64,000 nucleotides of DNA from Paraburkholderia tagetis (GCF_022213065.1 NZ_JAKLJA010000011.1:124001-188000), one strand, 5' to 3'; counted from the stretch's first letter, positions 35,625 to 45,055 are shown. Notes: generated from the letters alone by a model not told the origin. Program-made: numbers and translations.

Positions 35625-36665
35625 ATGAACGAAACTCTTGTGAATAACCAGAACCATCGCATCACGCTCGCGGACACCGGTCAGTCTTTCGAATGCGGTA
35701 ACGATGACGTGCTGTTGCGATCGGCCCTTCGGAATAACGTCGCGTTTCCATACGAGTGCAATGTAGGTGCATGCGGAAATTGCAAATTCGAACTCATCGA
35801 AGGCGAAGTTGATGCCAAATGGCCCGAAGCCCCCGGCTGGACCGCGAAGGATCGCGAGCGCCGTCGCTATCTCGGTTGTCAAAGCGTGCCGAGAGGCGAT
35901 TGCACGATCAAGTTGCGTCCGAATCCGCACTACGCGCCGATACATCAACCGAAACGTGTGACAGGTACATTCATGTCGCGTCGGCCGGTCACCCACGATA
36001 TCGCGGAATTCCGTTTCGAGCTTTCGGATGACATGTGGTTCGAGCCCGGACAATACGCGTTGCTGACGCTACCTGGCGTTAGCGGTCAGCGGGCCTATTC
36101 GATGAGCAACATCGTGCAAGGCTCGCATGCAAAGGTGCTCGACTTCCAGGTGCGTCGCGTACCGGATGGTCAGGGTAGCAACGCGCTGTTCGGCACCCTG
36201 GCGGCGGGCCAGCAGATCGAGATCGATGGCCCCTACGGTATGGCCTATCTGCGTCGGAACGTGAAGCGCGACATTCTCTGTCTCGCCGGCGGGTCAGGCC
36301 TTGCCCCGATGATTTCGATCGCGCGCGGTGTGGCGGCAGACCCGGGAATGCAGGGCGTCAAGCTGAATTTCCTGTACGGCGGTCGTACGCCACGCGACGT
36401 GTGCGGACGTGACATGCTCGAAGTGCTCGAGAATTTCGGCAAGCATCTTCATTTTGACGCGGCCGTTTCCCACGCGGGTGATGGTGAGCAGTGGGGCGGT
36501 CACACTGGCTTTGTGCATGAACTGGCTGAGTCGATGTTCGGCGACCGCCTGCGCGATATGGAAATCTATTTTGCCGGGCCGCCTGCGATGGGGCAGGCGA
36601 TCCAGAAGATGCTGCTGGCGCGTAACGTGTCGTTCGGACAGGTGCACTTCGACCAGTTCTATTGA
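35625..36665 (+). CDS. oxygenase reductase: [2Fe-2S] ferredoxin-FAD-NAD domains
   Basis: This 346-aa reductase has a plant-type ferredoxin domain with C45, C50, C53 and C85, an FAD module with RAYSMSN (about residue 160), and an NAD module beginning LCLAGGSGLAPM (about 220) and ending EIYFAGPPAMGQAI. It resembles BenC, XylZ and phenol-hydroxylase P5 reductases and passes electrons from NADH to the Rieske system. No close ribosome-binding site is seen, but the N-terminus fits the family. The decarboxylase-like gene follows after 28 bp. Confidence 0.88.
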   Translation: MNETLVNNQNHRITLADTGQSFECGNDDVLLRSALRNNVAFPYECNVGACGNCKFELIEGEVDAKWPEAPGWTAKDRERRRYLGCQSVPRGDCTIKLRPNPHYAPIHQPKRVTGTFMSRRPVTHDIAEFRFELSDDMWFEPGQYALLTLPGVSGQRAYSMSNIVQGSHAKVLDFQVRRVPDGQGSNALFGTLAAGQQIEIDGPYGMAYLRRNVKRDILCLAGGSGLAPMISIARGVAADPGMQGVKLNFLYGGRTPRDVCGRDMLEVLENFGKHLHFDAAVSHAGDGEQWGGHTGFVHELAESMFGDRLRDMEIYFAGPPAMGQAIQKMLLARNVSFGQVHFDQFY

Positions 36666-36693
36666 TTTTTCTTCGCACTCTAAAGGAGGCAGT

Positions 36694-37686
36694 GTGAGCA
36701 AACTGCAGCTTTCAGTTGCGGTCGGCCCCTACGACCGTATGCGCCCCCTGGTCGATGGCGAGGTGCAGATCGAGGGCGTCGAACCGACGTTCATGTTGCA
36801 GGAACCGGAAGAAATCTTCTTTCGCGCGCTGCGTCACGCGGACTACGACATCTGTGAATTGTCGTTGAGCAGCTATTCTGTCCAGACGGCAGCGGGGACG
36901 TCGGCTTACGTTGCCATTCCGGTATTTCCTTCGCGCGCGTTCCGTCACACATCGGTGTATGTGAACGCGAACGCGGGTATCAAAAAACCGGAAGATCTGC
37001 AGGGCAAGCGCATCGGCGTGCCCGAATATCAGCTCACCGCAAACGTGTGGGTACGCCTGTTCCTCGAGGAGGAGTACCGCATCAAGGCATCGGATGTCAC
37101 GTGGGTGCGTGGCGGTTACGAAGACCCGACGCGCGTCGAAAAGATCAACCTCAATCTGCCCAAAGATGTGGAACTGGTGAACGCCCCCGAAGGCAAAACG
37201 ATTTCCGGCATGCTCGACGACGGTGAAATCGATGCGCTGATCGGCCCGCGCGCGCCGTCGTGTTTCGATAGCGGCTCCCCGAACGTGAAGTATCTGTTCG
37301 ACGATCCGCAGGCAGAAGCGGCGGCCTGGTATCGCAAAACGAGGCTGTTCCCGATCATGCACACGCTCGGCATCCGGCGCACGCTCGTTGAACAGCATCC
37401 GTGGCTACCGATGTCGGTGATGAAGTCCTTCGAGAAATCGAAGGCGATCGCACTGCGCCGCTTGACCGATACATCGGCTACGAAAGTGACGTTGCCATTC
37501 ATCGAGACTCAGCTTCGCGCCGCGCGTGAATTGATGGGTGACGACTTCTGGCCGTACGGTTTCGCCGCGAACGAACATACGCTCAACCGGTTCCTGGCGC
37601 AGCATTACGCAGAAGGGCTGTCGAGCCGCCTGCTGGAAGCGAAGGATCTCTTCCATCCGGCCAGCCTCGAAAGCTTCAGCATTTAA
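36694..37686 (+). CDS. 4,5-dihydroxyphthalate decarboxylase-like protein 1
   Basis: This 330-aa protein starts at GTG 36694, set by a strong AAGGAGG (36683-36689); an ATG start upstream would lie inside the reductase gene. It resembles Pht5-type decarboxylases, cytoplasmic members of the periplasmic-binding fold: RMRPLVDGEVQIEGVEPTF, FEEPE-like EPEEIFFRALRHADYD, PVFPSRAFRHTSVYV and EDLQGKRIGVPEYQLTANVW. No signal peptide is present, arguing against a transport role. With the Rieske oxygenase it could turn a dihydroxylated dicarboxylate into a catechol-type product. A second copy lies at 52129. Confidence 0.75.
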   Translation: MSKLQLSVAVGPYDRMRPLVDGEVQIEGVEPTFMLQEPEEIFFRALRHADYDICELSLSSYSVQTAAGTSAYVAIPVFPSRAFRHTSVYVNANAGIKKPEDLQGKRIGVPEYQLTANVWVRLFLEEEYRIKASDVTWVRGGYEDPTRVEKINLNLPKDVELVNAPEGKTISGMLDDGEIDALIGPRAPSCFDSGSPNVKYLFDDPQAEAAAWYRKTRLFPIMHTLGIRRTLVEQHPWLPMSVMKSFEKSKAIALRRLTDTSATKVTLPFIETQLRAARELMGDDFWPYGFAANEHTLNRFLAQHYAEGLSSRLLEAKDLFHPASLESFSI

Positions 37687-37697
37687 GCGGACACAAG

Positions 37698-37727
37698 AGA
37701 CGCTCGGCAAATCCCGGGCGTCTTTAT
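37698..37727 (+). terminator. Rho-independent terminator
   Basis: AGACGCTCGG (37698-37707) pairs with CCGGGCGTCT (37714-37723), followed by TTATT. It ends the oxygenase-reductase-decarboxylase unit. Confidence 0.75.
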
Positions 37728-37748
37728 TCGAGATCCCGTAAAGATATC

Positions 37749-39131
37749 ATGACGCAACAGGTCGCAATCGAGCAAAGTGGATTTGGTGCGAAGGAAGATG
37801 GACTGGCAGGCAGCAAGCTCATATTTGGTGTAATGGCAATATCCCTTGCGACTGCGCTCAGTAGCCTCGATAGCGTGATTGCCAATATAGCGTTGCCCAC
37901 CATCACAGCGATATTGAATATCAGCCGTTCGGATTCGGTGTGGATTGTCAACGCGTACCAGCTTTCGATCATCATGATGTTGTTGCCGCTGTCGTCGCTG
38001 GGCGATCGTGTCGGTTATGCGCGCATCTACGTCGGTGGTCTCGCGCTCTTCACGTTTGCATCACTGATGTGCGCGATGTCGAAATCGCTCGACATGCTGA
38101 TTGTTGCACGTGTCTTGCAGGGCCTCGGTGCAGCCGGCATTGGCAGCGTCAATACCGCCATCCTCAAAATGATTTATCCGTCCCGGCTGCTCGGGCGTGG
38201 CGTCAGCATTCATGCGTCGGTCGTTTCCGTTTCGACCGCTGCGGGGCCGACGATTGCGGCGGCGATTCTCTCCGTTGCGCCATGGCCCTGGCTGTTTGCG
38301 GTCAACGTGCCGCTGGGCATTATTACGTTCTTCGTCGGGTTCAAGGCGCTGCCTCGCCCACCTGTCTCGATAGCACCCTATGACTACTTCAGTGCGTTTC
38401 TGAATGCAGCGACGTTCGGGCTGCTCGTGACCGGTGTCGATCGAATGGGGCACAGCGATGGCATTAGCGCAAGCGTGGTAGTCGAGCTCTCCGCCGCAGC
38501 TATCTGCGCGTGGCTATTGGTGCGTCGCGAGCGAAATCGAACAAAGCCGCTATTGCCGGTAGACCTGCTGCTTCAACCGGCATTTTTGCTGGCTGTCATG
38601 ACATCCATCTGTTCGTTTACCGCACAGATGCTCGCGTTCGTATCGCTGCCGTTCATGCTGCAGGGTGCGCTAGGACGCAGTGCAATGGAAACCGGCGCGC
38701 TCATCACCGCCTGGCCGATTGCGGTCCTTTGCATCGCACCTCTGGCAGGTTCATTGTCGAACCGCTTTAAAGCGGGGGCGCTCGGCGGCGTCGGACTGGC
38801 TATCCTTGCAACAGGGCTGGCATCACTCGCGCTGTTGCCGATGCATCCCACTTCGTTCGATATCAGCTGGCGCATGGCCGCCTGCGGAATCGGCTTTGGG
38901 CTGTTCCAGCCGCCTAATAACCGATCACTTCTCGCGCTTGCACCGCGTGGGCGAACCGGCAACGCGAGCGGCATGATTAGCGTAGCGCGCGTGCTAGGGC
39001 AGACGTTCGGTGCTGTGCTCACGGCGTTTATATTGCGCATTGCGCCTCATCACGCTGGCGTTGTCGCGTTGATCACAGGCGCGAGTTTCGCTGCTGTTGC
39101 GGCGTGTGTCAGCCTGACTCGTTTGTTGTAA
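37749..39131 (+). CDS. MFS transporter, DHA2 (14-TM drug/organic compound efflux) type
   Basis: This 460-aa carrier starts with SLATALSSLDSVIANIALPTI (in part) and has DSVWIVNAYQLSIIMMLLPL and LGDRVGYARIYVGGL, the hallmarks of the EmrB/QacA (DHA2) branch. About 14 hydrophobic segments are visible. It lies after the terminator at 37698-37727 and has no regulon palindrome, so it may be independent. Export of a toxic aromatic or drug is a typical role. Confidence 0.85.
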   Translation: MTQQVAIEQSGFGAKEDGLAGSKLIFGVMAISLATALSSLDSVIANIALPTITAILNISRSDSVWIVNAYQLSIIMMLLPLSSLGDRVGYARIYVGGLALFTFASLMCAMSKSLDMLIVARVLQGLGAAGIGSVNTAILKMIYPSRLLGRGVSIHASVVSVSTAAGPTIAAAILSVAPWPWLFAVNVPLGIITFFVGFKALPRPPVSIAPYDYFSAFLNAATFGLLVTGVDRMGHSDGISASVVVELSAAAICAWLLVRRERNRTKPLLPVDLLLQPAFLLAVMTSICSFTAQMLAFVSLPFMLQGALGRSAMETGALITAWPIAVLCIAPLAGSLSNRFKAGALGGVGLAILATGLASLALLPMHPTSFDISWRMAACGIGFGLFQPPNNRSLLALAPRGRTGNASGMISVARVLGQTFGAVLTAFILRIAPHHAGVVALITGASFAAVAACVSLTRLL

Positions 39132-39206
39132 GTCGTTTGTCGTGGCCGGAAAGCCCCCCCCCCTATTTTTGGTCTATTGTCGACGGCCTTGCCTTGAGAG
39201 AAATGG

Positions 39207-39764
39207 ATGAACGCGAGAGATTTTACGCACGTATCCGCAACGGCGGACGTCGAAGCGCCGACGCGTCAAAGCGACGCCAGCATGGTCTGGTCAGATGCAC
39301 GGCTGCTAGGCTTCACGCTGATGGATGACGTGCACGAGGAATTCTACGAGGTCGTGCTGCGCCTCGTGACCTGTACCGATGCCCATGCGCTGGCCGCGAT
39401 CGAGGAATTTGAAAAACACGCGATCAGCCATTTCAATCAGGAAGACGAATGGATGCGTGCGACGAATTTCCCGCCGCGCGATTGCCACGTCGAAGAGCAT
39501 GCGGCCGTGTTGAAATCTGTGTGCGAAGTCAAGGCGGCACTCGATGCAGGGCAGATCAACGCGGGCGTTGTGCGTGATTTCGGTATGCATCTGTTTGGCT
39601 GGTTTCCCGGGCATGCAGACTATCTGGATTCTGCGTTAGCAGCGTGGATGACGAAGCAGACCATGGGTGGAAAGCCAGTTGTGCTGCGACGGACTCTATA
39701 TGCCAGCCGCAGAGTTCGCCCGAATCAGCCGGGGCTTCCGGACAAAGCCCCGGAGAACGACTGA
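39207..39764 (+). CDS. bacteriohemerythrin
   Basis: This 185-aa protein is a hemerythrin-domain O2-binding or O2-sensing di-iron protein. Visible ligands are the His in DDVHEEFYEV, the HFNQEDEWM segment (H-x3-E), HVEEHAAVL, and HLFGWFPGHADYLD at the end of the fold. A polar, Arg-rich tail of about 35 residues follows. ATG 39207 gives a 30-residue lead before the domain. It is convergent with the AAHS transporter, with only 7 bp between stops. Confidence 0.85.
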   Translation: MNARDFTHVSATADVEAPTRQSDASMVWSDARLLGFTLMDDVHEEFYEVVLRLVTCTDAHALAAIEEFEKHAISHFNQEDEWMRATNFPPRDCHVEEHAAVLKSVCEVKAALDAGQINAGVVRDFGMHLFGWFPGHADYLDSALAAWMTKQTMGGKPVVLRRTLYASRRVRPNQPGLPDKAPEND

Positions 39765-39771
39765 AGTTCGG

Positions 39772-41106
39772 CTACGTCTTCGGGAAGCGATCCCGGGCCG
39801 CGCGTGAGAGCCAAATCGTGGCCACGCAACCGATAGTCGACATGATTGCCGGCGCCCAGAAGATCTGCGCCATGGGCATGTGCATGCGGATCAGTTCGCC
39901 GCCCGTGATGGGGCCAGCAATCGCGCCAAAGCGCCCCAGACCGTGTGCCCACCCCGTACCCGAGGCGCGGATCTGAGTGGGATAGCAAATGGCCATCAAG
40001 GCATTCGTACCCGACTGCGTACCCAGGATGAAGACGCCGGCGCCGAACACGCCAAGGGCAAGCATCATGGAGTGCGTTTGCTGCCCCAGGAACAGCGCCG
40101 CCACGGCTCCGAGCGCCATATACAGAGGCACGATCCACAGACGCCCCCGATCCAGCATCAACGACATCAGAAGGCCCCCGAGCACGCCACCCAGGTAGTA
40201 CATGGAGGCATCGTGTTCGGCCTGGTGCGGGTTCAGACCCAACGAATGCAGAAGGGTCGGCATCCAGCTGTTCATGAAGAAGTTCGCGAACAGGGTCATG
40301 ATCGACATCACCCAAATGAGCGGGGTAATGATGCGTAGATTGCCTTCAAAAAGCTGAGTGACGTGGAACTTCTTTTCCGCAAGGTGAAGGATCTGAAACC
40401 TCGCATCGACTGGGATGTTCAATTCCGGACGGATTCGGCGCGCAAGCTTCACGATCTGCGGATCGTGCTGGTTACGCACGGCCAGGAACTTGATCGACTC
40501 AGGCAGGAAGAAGTACGCCAGGGCTACAGTCACGAGCGGAGCCAGGCCACCGATGGTGAAAATCAGGCGCCATTGCGTGGGGTGGATGATGCTTCCGAGC
40601 TGGCCAGGCAGCGCACCGCCAAACGTCAAGCCCACGAACATCATCGTGGTCAACAATGCGCGTTTGTGCTTCGGTGCGTATTCGGCTGTCAAAGCCACTG
40701 TATTCGCAGGCAGGCCTCCGAGAGCAATCCCGGTAAAGAAACGGAAGACCATTAGAACAAGAAATGATCCGGCAGTCGCGCTCAGCAGTGTGAACACACT
40801 ACAAAGCAGTGCCGCGGAGAGGACAGCTACACGCCGGCCCCAGCGGTCACCGATGTAGCCGAAACCCAGGGCACCAAACAGCATACCGAACAGGCCGACA
40901 CTGAACAGCGGTGCCAAGGCGTGCCGCTCGATCCCGAACTCGCCGGCGATGCCAATTGACGCGAATGCGGCGGCCGAAAGATCATAGCCATCACAGAGTT
41001 GGCATAGAAAACCAATTAAAACGACTGCCCAGATGAATGGTCCAATCTTTTGCTCATCAACAAACTCTGTGATTCGAATCGTTTGTGAATTGACTTCGTA
41101 GCTCAT
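39772..41106 (-). CDS. MFS transporter, aromatic acid:H+ symporter (AAHS) family
   Basis: This 444-aa, 12-TM carrier has LIGFLCQLCDGYDLSAAAF in TM1, where the DGYD motif is characteristic of the PcaK/BenK AAHS family, and GYIGDRWGRRVAVL in loop 2-3. It follows the other genes of the second block on the same strand, after the peptidase-like hydrolase (gap 83 bp). Upstream (41134-41150) is a stretch resembling a degenerate regulon palindrome. It probably imports the aromatic acid handled by this block. Confidence 0.88.
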   Translation of the reverse strand: MSYEVNSQTIRITEFVDEQKIGPFIWAVVLIGFLCQLCDGYDLSAAAFASIGIAGEFGIERHALAPLFSVGLFGMLFGALGFGYIGDRWGRRVAVLSAALLCSVFTLLSATAGSFLVLMVFRFFTGIALGGLPANTVALTAEYAPKHKRALLTTMMFVGLTFGGALPGQLGSIIHPTQWRLIFTIGGLAPLVTVALAYFFLPESIKFLAVRNQHDPQIVKLARRIRPELNIPVDARFQILHLAEKKFHVTQLFEGNLRIITPLIWVMSIMTLFANFFMNSWMPTLLHSLGLNPHQAEHDASMYYLGGVLGGLLMSLMLDRGRLWIVPLYMALGAVAALFLGQQTHSMMLALGVFGAGVFILGTQSGTNALMAICYPTQIRASGTGWAHGLGRFGAIAGPITGGELIRMHMPMAQIFWAPAIMSTIGCVATIWLSRAARDRFPKT

Positions 41107-41189
41107 TATCGCAAATCTCCAGATGCTGCCCGCAGTACATATAAAGGTGACGGATTATCCGATTGAAACGACACTCGAGAAATGGGGGT

Positions 41190-42140
41190 TTACAAGCTCA
41201 TCAACCTGCATGAGTTGCGAATAATGCAATCGATCATTCGGGGATGGTCGATGCTTACATGGGTTCCACCTTCTATCGGGTGAAACACTGAATCTTTCCA
41301 CGCATGAGTTAGCGGGTATACGCCCATAGGCGTAACCTCGTCACAGGTGCCGTGAATCAACACGCCATGAATTCCATGCAATTTATTTGCGTTACTGATT
41401 AGCTGATCGGGCGATAGAAATCCTTCATTCAGGAAGTAGTGGGCTGAAATGCGAGCCATCGCCAACTCTTGCTTCTTCGCGCCCGGGCCCGTATCGCGTT
41501 CCTGATCCCGGAATCCGGCCAGATGATTTTCCCAGGCGCACCACCTATATGCCGCTTCGTATTCCTCTTCGCGAATGCCGCAATTCAATGCCTTTGCGTA
41601 GGCCTGTAGAAGGCCTTGACGTCCGGCGGCCCCGGTCCATCCTGAGAATCGCGCCCATGCCTCAGGGTGCCGACGACCGGCCCCCCCTCCGTAAAGCCAC
41701 TGCAGTTCGTCCGCGGTGCAAAGAAAAACGCCACGCAGGAGCAGGGCGCGGATTCTTTGCCGGTGGGTTTGCGCATAGGCCAGGGCCAGGGTGGTCCCCC
41801 AGGATGAGCCGGAAATAATCCAGCGCTCGATATTCAGCAGGGTGCGTAGTTGCTCGATATCGGAGATCTGATCGTCCATGGTGTTGTGTTCTACGCTGGC
41901 CGCGGGTGTAGAACGACCGGCCCCACGTGGGTGAATGAGCACAATTCGATAAGCCATGGGGTTAAAGAATCGGGGGTCCTGGCGGCCGGGAGCGCCACCC
42001 GGGCCCCCGCATAGATGCAGCAGGGGAATGCCCACCGGATTGCCATGCGCTTCCCAGAAGACGCGATGACCTCCACCGACCTCCATCCAACCGGATTCGC
42101 GGGCAGTGCTCGGGGGATAAAGATCGCGCAGATCGTTCAT
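41190..42140 (-). CDS. proline iminopeptidase-like alpha/beta hydrolase (S33)
   Basis: This 316-aa hydrolase has LHLCGGPGGAPGRQDPRFF, ISGSSWGTTLALAYAQTHR with nucleophile S113, HGTCDEVTPMGV (acid) and a final GGTHVSIDHP (His). It matches proline iminopeptidases in layout, but the conserved DQRGxGRS is HPRGAGRS here, so its specificity may be an ester or amide other than N-terminal proline. ATG 42140 is chosen because the 14-codon extension overlaps the upstream gene. Confidence 0.8.
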   Translation of the reverse strand: MNDLRDLYPPSTARESGWMEVGGGHRVFWEAHGNPVGIPLLHLCGGPGGAPGRQDPRFFNPMAYRIVLIHPRGAGRSTPAASVEHNTMDDQISDIEQLRTLLNIERWIISGSSWGTTLALAYAQTHRQRIRALLLRGVFLCTADELQWLYGGGAGRRHPEAWARFSGWTGAAGRQGLLQAYAKALNCGIREEEYEAAYRWCAWENHLAGFRDQERDTGPGAKKQELAMARISAHYFLNEGFLSPDQLISNANKLHGIHGVLIHGTCDEVTPMGVYPLTHAWKDSVFHPIEGGTHVSIDHPRMIDCIIRNSCRLMSL

Positions 42141-42150
42141 CGCGAGTCCC

Positions 42151-43692
42151 TTATTCGGTTGCGGCTTCGGTCTCGGGTTCAAATGCGCTTTGGCCCAGCC
42201 CGCTTGACGTCGGGAACACCAGCGATTTGATCACTACGGGTGCCGCTGATGCCGTGGGAAGCAGCTCACCGATGTCAACGAAATCGAATTCCTTGAGCGA
42301 GATTCCGTCAATGGAAACGATGGGCACCGGCAGACCGCGTTCGCGCTTGAAGTGGATGCCGATCAAGCCGCCGACATCGCCCTCGCCGATCAGGACGACA
42401 GGTTGCCCGGCTTCAATCCGCATGCGCATGGCGTTCACGACGCCGACAACAAACGCGTCCATGCGACGATAGAATGCGGTCCCGGCAAACCGGTAGAAGA
42501 GGGCAACGGCCTTCGTGTCATCGTGCAGATCCAGCCGCTTAAGTGCGGCTGTCACAGCCTTTTCGATGTCGTTGGGATCGAGTTGATCCGCTTCCAGATC
42601 GAGATCGAGGACCACCACCGGAAGATTGCGCAGCGGAAGAACCGACTGCGGTTCAACGTAGACCGTGCTGCCGCTGACTTGAACCGTGTATTGCGACGCA
42701 CCGACGACCGTGGCCCGGATACCTTCGTCCGTTTCCTTGATTTCGGCTCCCGAAGCTTCGATGCGCTTGCGAACTGCGGCGGCCAACATCAAGCCCAGGT
42801 CGCCGAATCCCCGCGTTTCGCGGCCGTAAACATATTCCGAAACACCACCGGAGAACGTGACGATATCGGGAACCCCGGCGCCTTCCAGGGGCGCAAGACG
42901 CAGCAACGAAGCCGTTACCGGATCGAGTTCCGCACCGTTCTTCATCGACGCTTCACACAGCCGCCGGGCCATGCGCTCGACGATGGCCTCCAGCACACCG
43001 GGGAGCGGGGGGCGACCCACGGTCAGCGTAACGCCAGCTTCCTCGGCAAAGCGCTCGCCTGCGGCTTCGACACGGGCAACGCGGCCTTGCTCGTCGAGGG
43101 TAATGATTCGGGCGCCGATGTCGATAGCGGTAACGCTTTTGACCTCGCCTTCTGCGCAGATCGCAATTTTCGTGGTTCCACCGCCAATATCCAGGTGGAG
43201 GAGGCGGGTATCTTGACGCAGTGAACGCAAGACGGCGCCGGAACCGAATGCCGCCAGCATGGATTCGAGACCGTCACCGGCCGAGACGGAAACAAATTTT
43301 CCCGCCTGCGCGGCAAACAGATCCGCGATTGCGCGCGCGTTACGCCGCCGGACCGCCAACCCGGTGAGGATCAGGGCGCCGGTATCAATCTGTTCTGGCG
43401 TGACACCCGCCTTCTGGTATTGCTCATCGATAAATGCACCAAGCCGCACCTCGTCGATCGTCAGATCGTCGGTATAGGGCGTAAGCAAGATATCCGATTC
43501 GTGAAGGATCGTGCGTTCTGAAACGATGTAACGTGTGGTCGTTCGTTCGAGAACGATGCGTGAAACAACCATATGGGAAGTGGAGGACCCGACGTCGATT
43601 CCCACGCTGATTAGTCGGATTTCGTCTTCTTCCTCCAGACTCCGGCCGGTGTCGGTAAAGAAGATGCGACCCTCTTGCGGCTCACTGCTCAT
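42151..43692 (-). CDS. EutA-like ASKHA ATPase 2
   Basis: This 513-aa EutA homologue has SVGIDVGSSTSHMVVSRI (phosphate 1), LLHLDIGGGTTKIAICAEG (phosphate 2), TFSGGVSEYVYGRE (adenosine) and the EutA ending VVIKSLVFPTSS. It lacks the His-rich tails of its paralogue at 27368. ATG 43692 (MSSEPQEG) is taken; the longer frame spans a stem-loop. It follows the second bicupin gene by 91 bp on the same strand. The recurrence of a EutA-like ATPase beside a bicupin is the strongest argument for a functional partnership. Confidence 0.82.
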   Translation of the reverse strand: MSSEPQEGRIFFTDTGRSLEEEDEIRLISVGIDVGSSTSHMVVSRIVLERTTTRYIVSERTILHESDILLTPYTDDLTIDEVRLGAFIDEQYQKAGVTPEQIDTGALILTGLAVRRRNARAIADLFAAQAGKFVSVSAGDGLESMLAAFGSGAVLRSLRQDTRLLHLDIGGGTTKIAICAEGEVKSVTAIDIGARIITLDEQGRVARVEAAGERFAEEAGVTLTVGRPPLPGVLEAIVERMARRLCEASMKNGAELDPVTASLLRLAPLEGAGVPDIVTFSGGVSEYVYGRETRGFGDLGLMLAAAVRKRIEASGAEIKETDEGIRATVVGASQYTVQVSGSTVYVEPQSVLPLRNLPVVVLDLDLEADQLDPNDIEKAVTAALKRLDLHDDTKAVALFYRFAGTAFYRRMDAFVVGVVNAMRMRIEAGQPVVLIGEGDVGGLIGIHFKRERGLPVPIVSIDGISLKEFDFVDIGELLPTASAAPVVIKSLVFPTSSGLGQSAFEPETEAATE

Positions 43693-43717
43693 GCGTCTCT
43701 CCAGCACATAAAAGACG

Positions 43718-43745
43718 GGGCTGTGTCCCTGGTAGAACACAGCCC
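43718..43745 (-). terminator. stem-loop with T-run between bicupin 2 and EutA-like 2
   Basis: GGGCTGTGT (43718-43726) and ACACAGCCC (43737-43745) form a 9-bp stem. On the minus strand it is followed by CGTCTTTT. It looks like a partial terminator or attenuator inside the operon, which would lower ATPase relative to bicupin. Confidence 0.6.
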
Positions 43746-43783
43746 TATGGACTAACTCCCTGTGGGCCCACTACGCGAACGCA

Positions 43784-45004
43784 TTAGACCACCGAGTCAC
43801 CGACACTCTTTTCCGGCTTGATGTACCAGGACGGGTCCATACGACTTTGGACGCCGTTCTTCGCCAGACGTGCTTCGTACTCTTGACGGATGTACGGATC
43901 TTCCATCCAGTAGGGGATAGCAGTGCCACCAGAGCCGACGTCCTGAGCGGTGTAGTCGTTGTGCTTTGAACCCGGGGCGCCTGGATCACGGCCTGGATTG
44001 TGCGGCCCGAACCATGCCGTCAGACGGAATGGGTCCTTGGACGTGCTGAAGTGCTGGTGGTACCAACGTGCGCCGCCAGGCGCCGCGGTCACCATTCCGC
44101 CGTAGCCGTAGTCGAGGCGACGCACCTTGTCCGCGTGACCGTTGGCCCACGGGTTTTCGCCGCATTCTTCCGGCCACGTGTACGTATATCCTTCACCCTT
44201 CAGACAGATGAGAATCGCTGCCGACGTGTGAGCGTGGGCCTTCGAGTAGCGGCCTTGTTCGTGCTGGCCGATCCAGAAGTAGAAGCAGTTCTCCGTCATG
44301 AACGGCTCAACGCGGCGATAGCCCGGCGAACGACGGTTGTCCAGCGGGAGATCGCAGTTGACCGCGTCGGTGATCAGGTTGGTACGACGACGAGCAAGAC
44401 CGCGGACCGGGTCCGTTTCGATCTCATCGCGCGGCTTGTAGAAGTCTTCGTCTGCACTGAAGCGATCACGGAACACGAAGGGGTTGTTGAACACCGCTTC
44501 AACGTTGTTGATCTGGTTCATCACGTTCGGCGCCGTGTTGCCTGCGAGGAGGATCGCTCCCGAGTTCGAACCGTCGACGATACGGAACCATGCGTTCATC
44601 GGAATCGAGAACATCGAACCGGCTTGCCATTCGAAGATGTGCTTGCGGCCTTCGCCTTCAAGCCAAACCTCGGTGGTGCCACGGCCTTCGACCACCCAGT
44701 ATATTTCTTCGAACATGTGCTTTTCGGGATTCAGTGCGCCGCCTGCGGGCACTTCAACCACGTAGCAGCCCCACTTCGTTTCCGTTCCCAGCAGCTGGAT
44801 GTAGTGGCCGCGACCGCCCTTGCGCTTCCATTCCACCATCGGCAGATCGCGCACGTCCTTGATGCCGATGTCACGAAAGACCGGAACGCCTTCGCTTTCC
44901 ATGAAAAGGTCATAGGGCGTCGGTTGCTTCCTGAACTCGCCAAAACCGGCTTTCTTGTGGCCGGCGGGTTCGTGCCAGTGGGCAAGGTCTTTTTCATGCG
45001 GCAT
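43784..45004 (-). CDS. bicupin protein 2
   Basis: This 406-aa bicupin is a paralogue of the protein at 21735. Its N-terminal cupin has ALNPEKHMFEEIYWVVEGRG, with one His where H-x-H is expected, and its motif 2 (PMNAWFRIV) lacks His. The C-terminal cupin is complete: SKAHAHTSAAILICLKGEG and ARWYHQHFSTS. ATG 45004 has a good AAGGAGAG ribosome-binding site; the 38-codon extension contains the operator. It is the first gene after the operator at 45056-45092. Ring cleavage is a reasonable guess from the gentisate-dioxygenase-like layout. Confidence 0.82.
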   Translation of the reverse strand: MPHEKDLAHWHEPAGHKKAGFGEFRKQPTPYDLFMESEGVPVFRDIGIKDVRDLPMVEWKRKGGRGHYIQLLGTETKWGCYVVEVPAGGALNPEKHMFEEIYWVVEGRGTTEVWLEGEGRKHIFEWQAGSMFSIPMNAWFRIVDGSNSGAILLAGNTAPNVMNQINNVEAVFNNPFVFRDRFSADEDFYKPRDEIETDPVRGLARRRTNLITDAVNCDLPLDNRRSPGYRRVEPFMTENCFYFWIGQHEQGRYSKAHAHTSAAILICLKGEGYTYTWPEECGENPWANGHADKVRRLDYGYGGMVTAAPGGARWYHQHFSTSKDPFRLTAWFGPHNPGRDPGAPGSKHNDYTAQDVGSGGTAIPYWMEDPYIRQEYEARLAKNGVQSRMDPSWYIKPEKSVGDSVV

Positions 45005-45055
45005 CGCTATCTCTCCTTGTATGGGGCGATCTTCAAGTAAAGAACTATCTCGTGG

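Noticed and set aside
41134..41150. AGTACATATAAAGGTGA upstream of the AAHS transporter as an operator
   Set aside because: It shares the ATATAAAGG core with site 5 but both outer arms are lost; I treat it as unproven.
42352..43224. Long plus-strand frame opposite the EutA-like 2 gene
   Set aside because: It is a GC-rich antisense shadow with low-complexity composition and no domain; the minus-strand gene has clear ASKHA motifs. The same holds for 11512-12798, 20714-21583 and 44000-45040.
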